Assembly: GCA_036365455.1 (NCBI GenBank)
Contig: JAWQUS010000008.1
Location: 18,583,501 to 18,647,500 of the forward strand
Reading direction: 5' to 3'
Source: Macrosoma leucophasiata
Lineage: Eukaryota; Arthropoda; Insecta; Lepidoptera; Hedylidae
DNA: 64,000 nt
The notes under the pieces are model-generated. The model was not told the origin of the DNA, did no database searches, and saw nothing but the letters and a program-made list of their open reading frames with translations. The position numbers were made by a program, and so were the translations under genes. This document shows positions 35,005 to 46,900 of the stretch, piece after piece. Each line of letters opens with the position of its first letter. Positions within the stretch are counted from its first letter, which is position 1.

Positions 35005-35562
35005 AGATGTTTTTAGGGTTCCGTACCTTAAAAGGAAAAAAGGAACCCTTATAGGATCACTCGTGCGTCTGTCTGTCTGTCTGTCTGTCCGTCCTTCACA
35101 GCCAATTTGCTCCGAAACTACTCGACCGATTGAGTTGAAATTTGATGAATACATGTAAATTGGTGACCCAAAGATGAACACGTCAAGTAAAATAATAAAT
35201 TTTAAACAGGGGGGCCACTTTCGGGGAATAAATCATAAAATTAAAAAAAAAACGTAAACTGTGTCGTGTGACATATCAAATGAAAGAAGTTGTTGTCAGC
35301 ATCTCAGATATTTTTTTTTTATAATTTTTGCATAAATAAATTTGAAGTTATTTAAGAAAAACGTCGAAAATTGACCATTCCTCCCCTATCTCCAAAACTA
35401 CTAAACTTAAAATTTTGAAAAAATGTAGAATATAGTTCTTTGCCTATAGATTACTGGAAAACCTATAAGAAGTTTTTCATTACATTTCTTACTCTGTAAA
35501 TGCACTAAATACGGAACCCTACACTGCGCGTGGCCCGACACGCACTTGACCGCTTTTTCTTG
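35005..35562 (+). repeat. 'AGGGTTCCGTA' lepidopteran repeat, long copy
   Basis: Starts TTTTAGGGTTCCGTACCTTA, has a GTCT tetranucleotide run (about 35,071-35,096), GACCGATTGAGTTGAAATTT, and ends ACGGAACCCTACACTGCGCG then GACACGCACTTGACCGCTTT. An unclassified but common insect repeat; no coding frame. Confidence 0.8.
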
Positions 35563-35847
35563 TACATATCTCTTTTAATTTTATTTTTTTGTTCTTATCT
35601 TGCCATGGTCCTTAACATTCCAATACCAAATACCTACCAATTGCCGTCACCTAGCGTAGCGTACAGCGAGACACGAGCGAGTGTTTTCAAACCAGTCTGT
35701 AATTTCAGTATTTTAATTTTCAAATATAGACGGACAGTATACTGTCAGGTGTCATATTATTAGGGAAATGTATGATGTCATAATCGTGGACATTTTTGTA
35801 CTGGGACTGGCAGTTTCGAGGTAAAGTGCTGCTAGTGGTTTGATCAC

Positions 35848-36226
35848 GTGATCAATATTAAAAACCCATTATACGTCCCACTGCTGGGCACGAGTCTCTC
35901 CTCTTTTTGGGAGGAGGCCTGGAGCTTACTCCACCACGCTGCTCCAATGCGGATTGGTGGAGGTGGGTGGGTTAGTGGCCAACCCACTGTTGGATGTTTT
36001 CAAACCGCCCATAAGGCCTCCGACTAGGTTTAACGACTGCTATCCATCGATAGCAACAAGGACCGACGGCTTAACGTGCCCTCCGAAGCACGGAAACGCG
36101 CATTTAATTTGCCTCTAGCGGTCACCCATCACACTACCCGACCGCGCCCGTAGTGCTTAACCGAGCAGATCGCTTAGGATCTACACCAGGCGCAGGGCCA
36201 TGCGCGCTTCAATATGTGATCAATAT
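35848..36226 (-). mobile_element. 5S-rRNA-derived SINE (SINE3 type), full-length
   Basis: The element at 35,859-36,215 lies between perfect 11-bp direct repeats GTGATCAATAT (35,848-35,858 and 36,216-36,226). Read on the minus strand, its head carries a 5S rRNA-like internal promoter: GATCTGCTCGGTTAAGCACT, CGGGCGCGGTCGGGTAGTG and GATGGGTGACCGC, the well-known pattern of 5S genes. The tail ends CCCAGCAGTGGGACGTATAA with an A/T-rich end, a 3' end shared with lepidopteran non-LTR elements. Target-site duplications and a pol III promoter head identify a SINE3-type element. Confidence 0.87.
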
Positions 36227-36258
36227 GCACAATTAATATGGAAGCACAATTATAATAT

Positions 36259-36330
36259 TTTATTACTGGTAGTTTCAGTGCAGGAGCTCGAGGGCGTAGG
36301 CACCACCGCATTAAGTACCGTTATTGGCAA
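36259..36330 (+). repeat. 280-bp repeat family, head fragment
   Basis: TTTATTACTGGTAGTTTCAG, GGAGCTCGAGGGCGTAGGCA, CCACCGCATTAAG; stops before the body. Confidence 0.7.
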
Positions 36331-36506
36331 ATCTTTCATTCTTTCAGTGGCCAAACAATAGGATGTGACCAAACTAATTTCCAGACCAGGACTTTTATAT
36401 TCAATAATGATAAACAGCCAATTATTACCTTTCATTACTTTCCTGGATAATTTCCAGTTGTGTGTCATTGTCCCTGAGACAGAAAAAAAACACTTTAGTC
36501 CCTATG

Positions 36507-36832
36507 TATTAGGATGTAACGAACGTACTTCACGTCTGTATCCCGAAGGGGTAGGCAGAGATAAATGCATGCATTCAAGCATACACCTACGATTACGTTT
36601 ACGTTTTGGCCCATGTAACAGGTGGCGAGCCTGTTGCCATCGCCGGGCACATGACCAAACACCGAGGTACTGGGAATCTTCCAGAAAATGGAAAAATCCC
36701 AATAGAACCAAAGATAAAGGATTTTAAACCGTTATCTCTAATAGCCCCCGACCCGGAAATCGAAAGCAGGACCCCCAGCGTAGTAGTAGTGGCCTGCTAC
36801 CACTAGGCTACTGAGGCAGTTATTAGGATGTA
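36507..36832 (-). mobile_element. tRNA-type SINE with 12-bp TSD
   Basis: The element at 36,519-36,820 lies between perfect 12-bp repeats TATTAGGATGTA (36,507-36,518 and 36,821-36,832). On the minus strand it begins with a tRNA-like A box (GTAGCCTAGTGGTAGCAGGC) and B-box region (TCCTGCTTTCGATTTCCGGG), followed by a ~230-bp body. Another copy is nested in the hAT element at about 56,815-57,110. Confidence 0.88.
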
Positions 36833-37203
36833 GGTATATTATATCCATGCACAGTCTTAGGATATTATCTCTGTCAATTTAATTTTTTATTTGTCTCAAG
36901 ACAGAATAGCAAAACACCAAACACTTTCTTAGTATGTACTAATTTTTAAATAATTTATAAATAAAGAGAATAATCTCTCCTGTTTCATGCAAGAAAATAT
37001 ATGCTTAAATATAAAAATCTGTCATATTTTAATTTTAGTAGCTTGCATTGTCTGGTAGAATTTGATCTTAGGCTCCTATTAATAGACCATCTATTAATGA
37101 ATATAGGCCTTATTACAGAACTGTTACCATATTTTTTTATGTCATGAATTAACAAACAAACATTTTTGAAATCATAGATTTTAATATAGATGCATTGTAA
37201 CTT

Positions 37204-37279
37204 CTGAGGTCTAAGTTGGTATATTACAGGGCCGTACATTACCACCTGACTGGAACATTATAGCACTGAATACTACCTA
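37204..37279 (-). repeat. 280-bp repeat family, body fragment
   Basis: CTGAGGTCTAAGTTGGTATA and GGGCCGTACATTACCACCTG with a degraded AATGGTAGTG end. Confidence 0.7.
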
Positions 37280-37500
37280 TGGTAATATTATATAAAGCAG
37301 TAAAGATTCAAAAATATTTATTTGCTTAAAGTATGGTATTACAGCAAGTAGATCAATGTCATAAATGTTTGACCCATCCTGGATCAATGTCCCAGACATT
37401 TGTATAGGTCAGTGATTACCGAAGTGATCCAGGTGAACCCCCATGGGTCCATGGGAGACTCGATTGGGGTCTACATTTAATATAAATGAGGGGTGAATAA

Positions 37501-37576
37501 AAGTATGGCCCTGTAATTTCCGGCACAGAGGCACAACACCTTAGGCCTCAGGAGTGGTAATGCATCTGCATTTTTA
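37501..37576 (+). repeat. 280-bp repeat family, body fragment
   Basis: GTATGGCCCTGTAATTTCCG through CATCTGCATTTTTA. Confidence 0.8.
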
Positions 37577-38154
37577 GCACATATGTTAAATATGTTCATT
37601 TTAAATATACATATGTATTTAGCATATGTGCTCTCGGTGGCAGGTTCTACACACACTCACGACTGATTTCTTTCACAAAGAAAGTTATTTAAAAGTACCA
37701 TCTTGAGAAAAAGCACATAAAGAGAGACTGCCAAACCTCTGTCTACCCCTTGAACAAATATTATATGGTGGGAGCTGTTTTGTTTTCTGCTGAGAACTTT
37801 TATGGCATAATACCTACTTATAGAATACTTACCTACTACACTTATACTACTCTAATAGAATAATTTGACAGTCAGAAACCATTCATTCAAACCAGGCCAT
37901 CGAGGATGTTTTAATCAAACAAGTATTGTTTATATTAAATTTTGGAAATATACAGCCTACAATACTGCACTATTAATTAAAAACTTTGTGTTCAAATTTG
38001 TGTCAAAATGTAAATGAAAAAAAAAAATTTACTACAAAATAAATATTTTTGGTATACATATTTTGCTCTTCTTTGGATACTTTTATAGGTACTTCTTTAG
38101 GTATTATGATAGTGCATATTTTCTCAAAGCAATCTTAGTAACAACCAACCAGAG

Positions 38155-38213
38155 TGTATTATGTATCTCGGTTGACATCATTTCAATAGCCAATTTACAG
38201 TACATTGCTGTTT
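38155..38213 (+). repeat. ~60-bp dispersed repeat, copy 2
   Basis: GTATTATGTATCTCGGTTGA, CATCATTTCAATAGCCAATT, TACAGTACATTGCTGTTTT. Confidence 0.85.
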
Positions 38214-39419
38214 TATATAAATAACATTGTTTGGCCACAGATTTTATAGTAAATATATTTTTTTAATACAAATAAAAACCAACAAACAATAAAAACTTAG
38301 TAATTTGAATATGAGCAACTACTCATACAAGAGGGATTTCAAATCTACTGCAGAAATATACTTTACAGATCTAAGGAATTGTTCTGTATCACAGAAATAA
38401 CAAATAAATATGCTGTTCTACTTGAGTATGATGATATTGTGACACTGGTGGTTAATTATAACTATAGAATGTTCAGTGGCAGTTCTACAGAAACTCACTT
38501 GAGCAAAATCTCAAAAGAGCAAATCTTAAACATTTAAGTACCTACTAATTGAACAAACACTCCTGGGCACTTCACAAAGATAGGTCAAAACAAAGGGATG
38601 TCTTATTAGACAAAGATTTCAAAGTAAGATTAAAAGTACCTGCAATAATAAGGGTCACTACCTCCTTCCTTTAGATCCCATTGCTCATACCTATACAATA
38701 TACATTTCATGACATATAAATCTCGATAATATCATTGAAGTGAGACATGGACCAAGAGATATGATAGAGATTCTTATATAGATTTATAGCAATAGTTAAC
38801 TAATTACTTAAATATATCAAAACATTTAAACAAACATAATTCTAAATGAACGTTTTCTTGATACTTTTAATCAGTACTGTAAATAGTTTTAAAAAAATAG
38901 TAAATACCTATAGAACTCCGGAACGATGCACAAACTCTAGTTGAAATGCATTTTTGCTAAAAAAGTTTAGACTTATTATGTACAAAAAATAGAACTATTC
39001 AATTTTCTACAATCACGCAGTCAATGAACAGAAGTTTTTACTTTTTTTACCAATTTTCTTATCGTTTGACACATTCATTACGCAGCCAAATAATGAAAGA
39101 CACTTCCTCCATGACACTTCGCATTATATTGTATGGTGAACTAGGTGGTACGAGAATGCAATTTTAATTAATCGGATTATATTAAGTCTTTGGTTTATGA
39201 TATAAAGGGTGTGTCTTTAAGAAATAAGTGATTGCAAAAAGTTAACGCGAATGGTGGATGGTCTGTCAGTTAGTCAGTATATTTGTATACTCTTTGGTCA
39301 GTATGTTCATTATCAACATACAAGAAGCTTGAAGTCAAGCTTCTTGCCAACATACCAATCCGATGAACATATTGAACATATGAACATACTGAACTGTGAT
39401 GTGATCGGTGTCATGGGCG

Positions 39420-39764
39420 ATGGGCGCTCCACATTCACGCGAGAATTTCGCTTGACATCTCGACAAGAATCTCAGCGAGAATCGCGGCGAGAGCTTCGTT
39501 GGGTACACACACGCAATGTTCTCATTACAGTTCTTACGCTCGATGACGCAAAAGTAACTGCCGCGACAAGCTTATTGCTATTGCTGCAATGCCTATTTGA
39601 TATTATAATGACGCTTAAATTCCTTAATCTCGCGCCAAAAAACCGACAAAAAACGGAGAACACGCGAGATTCTTGGGAAGATTATGTGAATCGGTTCCAC
39701 ATTCACGTTACTTGTGTTTTTCTTGCGTTCTCGCAAGATTCTCGGGTGAGTGTGGAGCGCCCAT
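39420..39764. mobile_element. MITE with ATGGGCGCTCCACA ends (345 bp)
   Basis: Inverted ends ATGGGCGCTCCACATTCACG...GAGAATTTCGC against GCAAGATTCTCGGGTGAGTG...GGAGCGCCCAT. The subterminal region is dense in TCTCGC/GCGAGA words. The 175-residue open frame over it is a by-product. Confidence 0.88.
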
Positions 39765-40387
39765 GTGATACTGATTGATTGCGCGCGAGAAGCGTGCTGC
39801 AGGCGGGATGGTACGGGGCTTGGTTAATGGTCTGTGGTACGGGGCTTGAAGCAGCCCTCTTTCCCTACCTGCCTCCGAAGCATCGAGTCAATGTAACTCT
39901 ATTAACACACCAAAAAAATATCAATTCACAAACGTGAATAATTGAGCGAAATGAAATATCCATAGATTTTTAAAAGATCCGGACGAATTGAGAAGTTCCT
40001 CTTTTTTTTGAAGTCGGTTAATTATTACTACGAAGTAGATAATAAATCAATGGAAATATCTATATAAAAAAACGATACTAATGAAATATATGTCTTTTCA
40101 TAACATCGTTACGTTATCAGAAACTGATAATATCGATTTGGTTAAGTTACAGTTTATAGTATAAAACCACAGTTTAAGTACATACAGTAGTTCATCGCCT
40201 TTGAATTTTTGAAAAATGCCGCCTTCTTTCATATTCATATGTACCCAAATGCTTCAGGGTTGTCACATTTAGTTTTTAGTTTAATGACGTTCGTGTTTCA
40301 AGTCAGTTAATGTTGTAAGGTTTTCGTAATAGGTAAAAAGAATACAGGAAAAGAACCTGTAATAACTAGTATAGAGGATAAACAAAT

Positions 40388-40505
40388 TACGCCTCAAGGG
40401 TGGGCAACGCATCTGCATTTTGACCTCCGGTTTTTGTGCCTAAATATCTATAGACTGTAGTGTTCACTAACTTTCATTATCTACATTGCTCGTTTGCTAC
40501 CGCCA
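40388..40505 (+). repeat. 280-bp repeat family, tail fragment
   Basis: ACGCCTCAAGGGTGGGCAAC through CTCGTTTGCTACCGCCATTA; directly followed by another copy at 40,522. Confidence 0.75.
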
Positions 40506-40521
40506 TTACAAAAGAAGCTTT

Positions 40522-40811
40522 TTACTGGCTCTACCAAGAGTCCCAATGTTGGGAGTCGAGGGCGTAGGCACCGCCGCATCACCTAATTTATCTGCTGCCA
40601 AATGGTAGTGTTCACCACTATCGTGTTCCGGTCAGATGATAATGTATGGCCCCGTAATGACTAACACAGAGACATAACAACAAAGGTCTCAGGGGTGGCA
40701 ACGCATCTACATTTTGACCTCAGGTTTTTGTGTAGATGTCTATAGGCTGCAGTCATTACTTCACATCAATGTGAACTGCATGTTTCTCTGCAACCATTAT
40801 TACACAAAAAG
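40522..40811 (+). repeat. 280-bp repeat family, full-length copy in tandem
   Basis: Starts TTTACTGGCTCTACCAAGAG and ends ACCATTATTACACAAAAAG. It sits head to tail after the fragment at 40,388-40,505. Confidence 0.9.
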
Positions 40812-41584
40812 CTCCTAGAAATTTGACATACGTAACACTTGAAGACTTTTGAATGACATCGAATCTCAAAAACCGATTTATTTTCTGCCACGTCCACCAT
40901 ATCTCAGTCTATCATATTACAAGACAAGTATGCCAGCCTGCCATTCTCCCAGTCTACGAAGAAGTGTGTCGGTTTTCAAGTATAACATTCTACCAATCTT
41001 GTTATCTGCCGTTCATCCGAATAACAAACTTTTACAACAACAATCCGATTAACTAGAATTAAGACTCGTCGAAGAAGACTATTTAGTAAGTATGTTTAGA
41101 TTTATTAAAAAAAAACACTAGATACAGTGCTAACAACTATTATGTAAAAACATAAAGTGAAAAATAAAACAGATATCATTAATAAATGAAAATAAGAATA
41201 AATATTAAGAGTAAAGATATCATCAAATCTCGCACCCCTTATTGCTAAGACCCAAGTTGTTTTTGTATGGGCTACTTGGTACCGCCCCCTCCCTCCCGCG
41301 CGTCTCACACCCCGCACGATTGCTCTGACATTACACGTTCGTTGGATGACTGTAGGTAATTAACACGTTCGTTTTCTTTAGACTGTGATAAAACAATAGA
41401 TTTATTATACTACTCGTTTATAAAACACTGGTTATCCAATTGTTACCCTTTACCGTATGTCGTGGCAAATATGGAGGATTTACGATAAAAAAAGTAGATC
41501 TCCGAAGATTTAATGGAAAAGAAATATTAGAACTTAAATAAAAAATGGAAAAAAACAAATTAAAAATACGCTAAAATAAAATAT

Positions 41585-41776
41585 GCTTTCACTCACAGCT
41601 CCTTAATAGGTATTATATAAGCCTGTGTCGTAGATGCCGTTGTACACATACAACACTACACAAATACCCAGACCCGAAACAAATATCTGTAGGCCACACA
41701 AATATTGTCGCGGTGAGGGGATCGAACCCCTCGAATCAAAACGGTGGTTTCGCACCGCTGGACTAACCGGGTCGTC
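41585..41776 (-). repeat. tRNA-derived SINE, second family, copy 2
   Basis: On the minus strand: CGACCCGGTTAGTCCAGCGG (A box), GGGGTTCGATCCCCTCACCG (B box), then TGTGTAGTGTTGTATGTG and a tail toward TGAGTGAAAGC. Pol III box spacing and similarity to the copy at 10,918-11,097 support a SINE. It lies just upstream of the LINE remnant. Confidence 0.78.
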
Positions 41777-41824
41777 AAACCACTAAGCTTTGGCTTTGTC
41801 ATTGGTTGTAAGCTTAAATATTGG

Positions 41825-43030
41825 TAGAGCCTTTGACCGGGTCTGGCACAGGGCACTTCTCGCAAAACTACCATCTTACTTACGGTCTTCCTGTGAGGCA
41901 ATGCAACTGGACAGCCAGCTTTCTGACTGAGTGTTTTATGCAGGTCTTAGTTGACGGTCAGCGCTCGGACAGACTACCTATCGCTGCACCAACGCTGGTG
42001 TGCCGTAAGGCTCTGTGTTATCTACCACTTTCTTTCTTCTGGATATCAATGAAATGTTGAAACAAAGCCCCCATTTTCATTGCTATGCGGATGATAGTAC
42101 GGGAGATGCACACTAAACTAACCGTACAAATGCCTCTCGGACGCATATTGAGGAAAGCAGGACTAGACTTGTGTCTGAAGTCGAGCACTCTCTGGAGTAA
42201 GTCTCGGAATGGGGTCGACTTCTAATTTGGTGCTGAACTGCACCAAATTAAAAGTCGACCCCTCAAATACAAAAGTCAGCGAGTTCACCGTTAAAAAAAA
42301 ATCCATCCATTCATTCCATGTATTGTAGCACCACAGTTCCAGGGCACTCCACTCATTATTGGCAGAAGTCTCAGTATTCTGGGCGTTGATATATCAAACG
42401 AAGTGCAATTTGGGAGTCACATTGAGTGTAAGACCAAGTTGGTATCCAAAAAGCTGGGGGTGATCAACAAAGCGAGGCAGTATTTCACTTCGGTGCAGCT
42501 ACTACAGTTCTATAAGGCTCAAGTGCCCCATCTGGAAAACTGCTCTCTGGACGGGTGCCCCAAAATACCAGCTTGGTCCACTTGACTCCCTACAAAGACG
42601 CACCGTTCGTATTGTTAACGATCCAGGACTTTCTGACAGGCTCGAACATCTGAGCCTGTGCTGAGACATTAAAAGTCTGTGCTTGTTATACCGTTTCTAC
42701 AATGGTGAGTACTGAGTACTCTGCTGAACTGTTCGAGATGGTGCCACCGTCGCTTTTCCTACCCTCACCGACTCAACCTGGCAGTACTCAAAGGTGAGTT
42801 CGTTCCTGCCCATAACGTGCAAATTGTGGAACGGACTTCCCTCTGAGGTATTCCCTCGATGCTACAATATGGGGTTCTTCAAAAATGGCGTCATAAGAGT
42901 CCTTTAGGGCTGGCAGCGCGTTGCCAACGCGCGTCCCTTTTTTTCCTGAGGTTGCAAATGTCCATAGGTGACGGTGAACACTTTCTCATCAGGTGACCCG
43001 TCTGCTTGTCTGTCAACCTTCAGACATAAA
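41825..43030 (+). pseudogene. decayed non-LTR retrotransposon (jockey-like) RT and 3' end
   Basis: Fragments in several frames follow insect LINE reverse transcriptase: AFDRVWHRALLAKLPSY, CNWTASFLTE with VLVDGQRSD, HCYADDST (the YADD catalytic motif, near 42,085), NEVQFGSHIECKTKLVSKKL, DPGLSDRLEHLSLC and NFLP-like/WNGLPSEVFP near 42,830. Frameshifts and stops break it throughout and the 5' part is missing. The 3' tail (TCCATAGGTGACGGTGAACA ... CAGACATAAAAAA) is the common lepidopteran form. Clade assignment is from memory. Confidence 0.85.
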
Positions 43031-43032
43031 AA

Positions 43033-43105
43033 ATGCTACCAAAGTAGTGGTAAAGCGGCTGAACTGGTTATCCTGAGGTCGCAGGTTTAATTCCTGCCCG
43101 AAGTA
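43033..43105 (+). repeat. tRNA-like fragment after the LINE tail
   Basis: AGTGGTAAAGCGGCTGAACT resembles an A-box region and GCAGGTTTAATTCCTGCCC a T arm with B box; it ends CCCGAAGT. No good acceptor stem pairs, so this is probably a tRNA-derived SINE head or pseudogene. It directly follows the 3' tail of the LINE remnant. Confidence 0.45.
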
Positions 43106-43757
43106 AAATGATTCGATCCGTTTTTTTTTAACTTCTAAAGTTCACTCGCATGTGTTAATGCAAAAATAGAATATTACAGATTTGTATGAAAAAATGTTAT
43201 TCCTGGACTTAATAGTATGAAAATTAGTTGTTTGATTTGATCATTATTAGGAACGAAATGATCTGGTTACGTGAAATGGGCAAAATTTCCCCCTTACGCC
43301 TTAAGTACACAATCGCGTTCGTATACAATACAGCAGCAAAACTTTGCGGAACTACTGCGGTAGTGAGATATACATCATAAATTAATTTGAGGGAAAAAGA
43401 AAAAAATCATGCGGTAAAGGGTTAATTCGATCGGAGAGGAACCTAATATTTCTATATCGTAAGATTTCGTTGCGTTTTTACTACATCCCTAAAAATTGTG
43501 AACCAAACCAATTTTATAGTTTTTTTATACATAGAAACACCGCGTGTTGAACGGTAACGATATTTCACTGAGTTGAAAGTACTTTGCGAATATTGCGGAA
43601 TTCTTCTGAAATAAAATTTGCAGTGTAGCTTCGTTTAAATATTACGCTAAATAATTAAATCGGTGTTTATTTTGTGTAATTAAAATTCACCTTGTCTCAT
43701 CAAAACGTTTCTCTGTCTTTGACATATTCTGACGACGCCATGTTTGTCACGTTTTTG

Positions 43758-43762
43758 TCAGT
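43758..43762 (+). promoter_or_regulatory. possible initiator (TCAGT) for Nup153
   Basis: A TCAGT pentamer, the common arthropod initiator core, lies 85 bp upstream of the Nup153 start codon, after a short CG-containing stretch. No TATA box is clear. The motif is short, so this is a guess at the transcription start. Confidence 0.22.
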
Positions 43763-43811
43763 AGGGAATAAATTTGTCCGAAATTACAGTTGTTAGAGCG
43801 TCATCGAACTT

Positions 43812-43838
43812 ATGGACATTTTATCCAGTGTTAAATAA
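43812..43838 (+). CDS. upstream ORF in the Nup153 leader
   Basis: A nine-codon frame (MDILSSVK, stop) ends 8 bp before the Nup153 ATG. If the transcript starts at or before about 43,800 it would be met first by scanning ribosomes and could lower translation of the main frame. Its ATG context (AACTTATGG) lacks a purine at -3 but has G at +4. Confidence 0.35.
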   Translation: MDILSSVK

Positions 43839-43846
43839 TTACCATC

Positions 43847-43909
43847 ATGAGTACACCGTTCTCGAAGAATAAAGAAAAGCGGTCAAGATCGCCCAGTGAA
43901 GCTAACAAA
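43847..43909 (+). CDS. Nup153: Nup153 exon 1
   Basis: Start ATG in context ATCATGA; 21 codons, MSTPFSKNKEKRSRSPSEAN plus K, ending at donor AACAAA/GTAAGT. Very basic, with a KEKRSRSP cluster. The start is supported by an upstream in-frame lack of coding signal and by the phase-0 join to the amphipathic exon 2. Confidence 0.85.
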
Positions 43910-46900
43910 GTAAGTTGTCACCAAATTCCCGCTTTCTGAGACATCGTAATTTCAACGGCGACCTCACGCGTAGTTGTGTATTTTTAATCTCATTGGTATC
44001 ATTATGTACTATAAAGATTGCATATTTTTTCATAAATGTATGTATTAAACGTGTAAGGAATAAAGAACTGCTGTTGCTGGCTATGAAAGTTTGAATCTTG
44101 CCATTTTTACATTGCTCGCAAATGTTTCCTTATTTGTTAGGTTTTCCTTTTGGCTTAATATTCAAGATGATAATAATATAGAAATGGTTTATCAGACGCG
44201 TTGGTTTCAGTTAACCATAGACATTATTATCACCTGCACTGTGCTAAGATACTGCACTACTGCATGGTGGATAAGATGGCAAAGTTCTCATATTCATTTG
44301 CTTACTCTATTGTCTTGTATTTATTGTCTCTTGTCTTAAGTTGAATAAAGAGGTAGTTCCTTCCTTTCATTTTAAATTCAATATACTCTACCACAGGTTT
44401 TACATTGAAAATGTGTGTAATACTTAATTATACCATTTAATCTTGTATATCCATGTACTTTGAAACACTAGCGCCTAGCTTGCATCTGAATGCTCGGTAC
44501 GCAAAAAACTTATATGCCACTGAGTGAAGTTGCCTGAAAAAACTTTGGACCAATCTTTCAGCTTCTTCGCATGATACAGATGAGAAAGAGAGCGACTTGC
44601 ATTGCATATGTTCGTCAAACATCCGATAAAAGCTATTTTATTGTGACATTTTCCTTGCACATATCCTTTCTATTCCATAAAATTGCCTTTTTTCAGTAAC
44701 TTGCAGCTAACTTCACATATGCATTTGGGTTTTGTGTATTTTTAATGAATGCCTGCGTTATATTACATTAATATTTAATTAAATTATATAATCTTCTATT
44801 GACAAATATAATTCATAATAAGTTCATAATATTTTAAGACATAGCTGCTGTTCCAATTAAAAAAAAAATCCATTAGGTGACATTTCAGCTAAATTCATGT
44901 TTGTATATTATATACACAATAGAAAAAAAATCTCTGCTTGTCACTATATATTTTTAGTTGCTTAAAATGATGGAGATCTTGATCTTGACCCCAGTAACAA
45001 CACCATTTCAAGACATTTTCTATTCTTAAAAATGCCCGTAGTTCAATTAATATTTAATCTGTACAAGCAATTCAAAACTCAGTTAACGCTTTGCCTCTTT
45101 ACAAGAAGACACATTATTCTTGAAAGAATAATGTTACATTTTATATGAAGGATTTAGATGAAATGTCACGTCATTCTTGTAAAGAGGTGATTTGATTAAA
45201 GGGTTGCGTGTGTGATCACTGTACCAGAACAAATATTTAGCCTACAGATATTTTTGTTTCGTGTCTGGGTGCTAATTTATGCATTGTGTGTGAACAACAG
45301 CACCCACAACACATGTTTATACCTAAAGTGGGCTTGTGAGAGTCGGAATATATTTTTTTATGAAGATAAAAATTAATCTTTAATATATTCAGAGCTCAGG
45401 CTTTGTTTCAGAAAGCTCATAGTAATATACAAATGCATGTAACATGCTATGAGACTAAATAGGAGTCAGTTTTTAGTTTAAATAAAGTTATGGTCACTGC
45501 TTCTTAAAAATATTTGATTAATTTCAAATACACCAATTTTATTAATTTAAGTTCAATAATTTGATATATTAGCAAATTCTATAGAAACATAATATGATGA
45601 CTATGGAGTAACTTATAATAAGTATGTGATGATTTGTGTTATTTTTGTTTTGCATGTAATAAATTTGATGTACTTTTTAATGTAATGTCACTAACAAGCA
45701 TTCAGTTCACATGCATAGTAAATGAATACTGCAGCTTAAAGACATCTACATGAAAAAACGAGAGGGCAAAATGCTTCCAATATGGTAATACATACTTCCA
45801 TGGACTTGCAGTTTTCAACATTATTACATGCAGCAAGTCTGTTTGCTACTTTATGACAGTTCTAATGTAGGTATTATAACCAATTTTCACCTAAATTTTT
45901 TTATAATTATATATATTAATAAATTATATTCAAAACTGTATGTATAAGCATGCAGTTTACATTGATGTTAAGTGATGACTGCAGCCTATAGACCCACATA
46001 AAGACCAAGGTCAAAGTGCAGATGCGTTACCACTCCTGAGGCCTAAGGTGATGCCTCTGTGCCGGAAATTATGAGTACCTATTTTATATTGATAATATTA
46101 CCTTCTTCAGAAAAACAAACTATACTAGATCTCATTATTCTGTTAGTATTGATTAAAAAGTAGTAACTTATTACTATTTAATATTTCCATTTAATATTTT
46201 ATTTTTTGTAAGAACTGCCAATAATTTATTTGATCTACAAATGGTTGACTAGCAGAGAGCGCCGCCATTTGCACCCATATGTTTTACGAATGCAATAAAG
46301 AATAAATAAATAAACTTTTTATCTTGTTGAAGTATCATAAGTAATTCTTAGGATTCCCAGTAATTGAAATTAACATTAATACAATATCGATACAAATTAT
46401 TATTATTCTGTTTACTAATACAATTAATTTAAACTTAAGCTTTATTTCACAAATTCTTTATCCATGTCTTTATTGTCTTTTAAACAATGCAATTCATTAA
46501 TTTAATAATATGATAATCATTATCGTAATATTTGATTGCTCAGCGAATAATAATTATATCAATTTGCGAATGTATAGATTTTTGTTTATTTTTGCATTCT
46601 CGTGATATGTATAATTTGTATATATACCATGAAGTTTTAGTGGTTGTATTTCAGCAGCAAAATGATTTTGTCTTAGTAGTACAAACTATTAATAATATAT
46701 TTCTACATTAGTAATACTGTATTACCTGACCTTATTTTGCTTTGTAAATATTTTTCACTTTATTGGTAGCTCACAGAACTAGTAGTAATAGCAACAAACA
46801 TTTCATTTTTTGTACTTAACAAATGATATAACCCAATACTATCATTTGTCAACTTTTGACATGTAACATTTATTGAAGTGCTTACTACTGATTTAAGAGA

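Larger units (their letters stand above)
34459..43757. other. gap between divergent fry and Nup153 starts
   Basis: It must contain, or lead to, the 5' leader exons and promoter of fry, since the first fry coding exon begins at an acceptor; none could be located. Listed contents are MITEs, two SINEs with target duplications, 280-bp repeats, the LINE remnant and a long AT-rich stretch (37,600-39,400) without recognisable features. Confidence 0.6.

Noticed and set aside
39251..39778. 175-codon open frame on the plus strand
   Set aside because: Two thirds of it lies in the MITE at 39,420-39,764 and no domain is recognisable; open by chance in GC-richer sequence.
41105..41317. GC-rich minus-strand start (MRGVRRAGGRGRY) as a fry first exon
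   Set aside because: No donor compatible with the fry phase was found and the sequence resembles dispersed lepidopteran repeat text; not enough to call.
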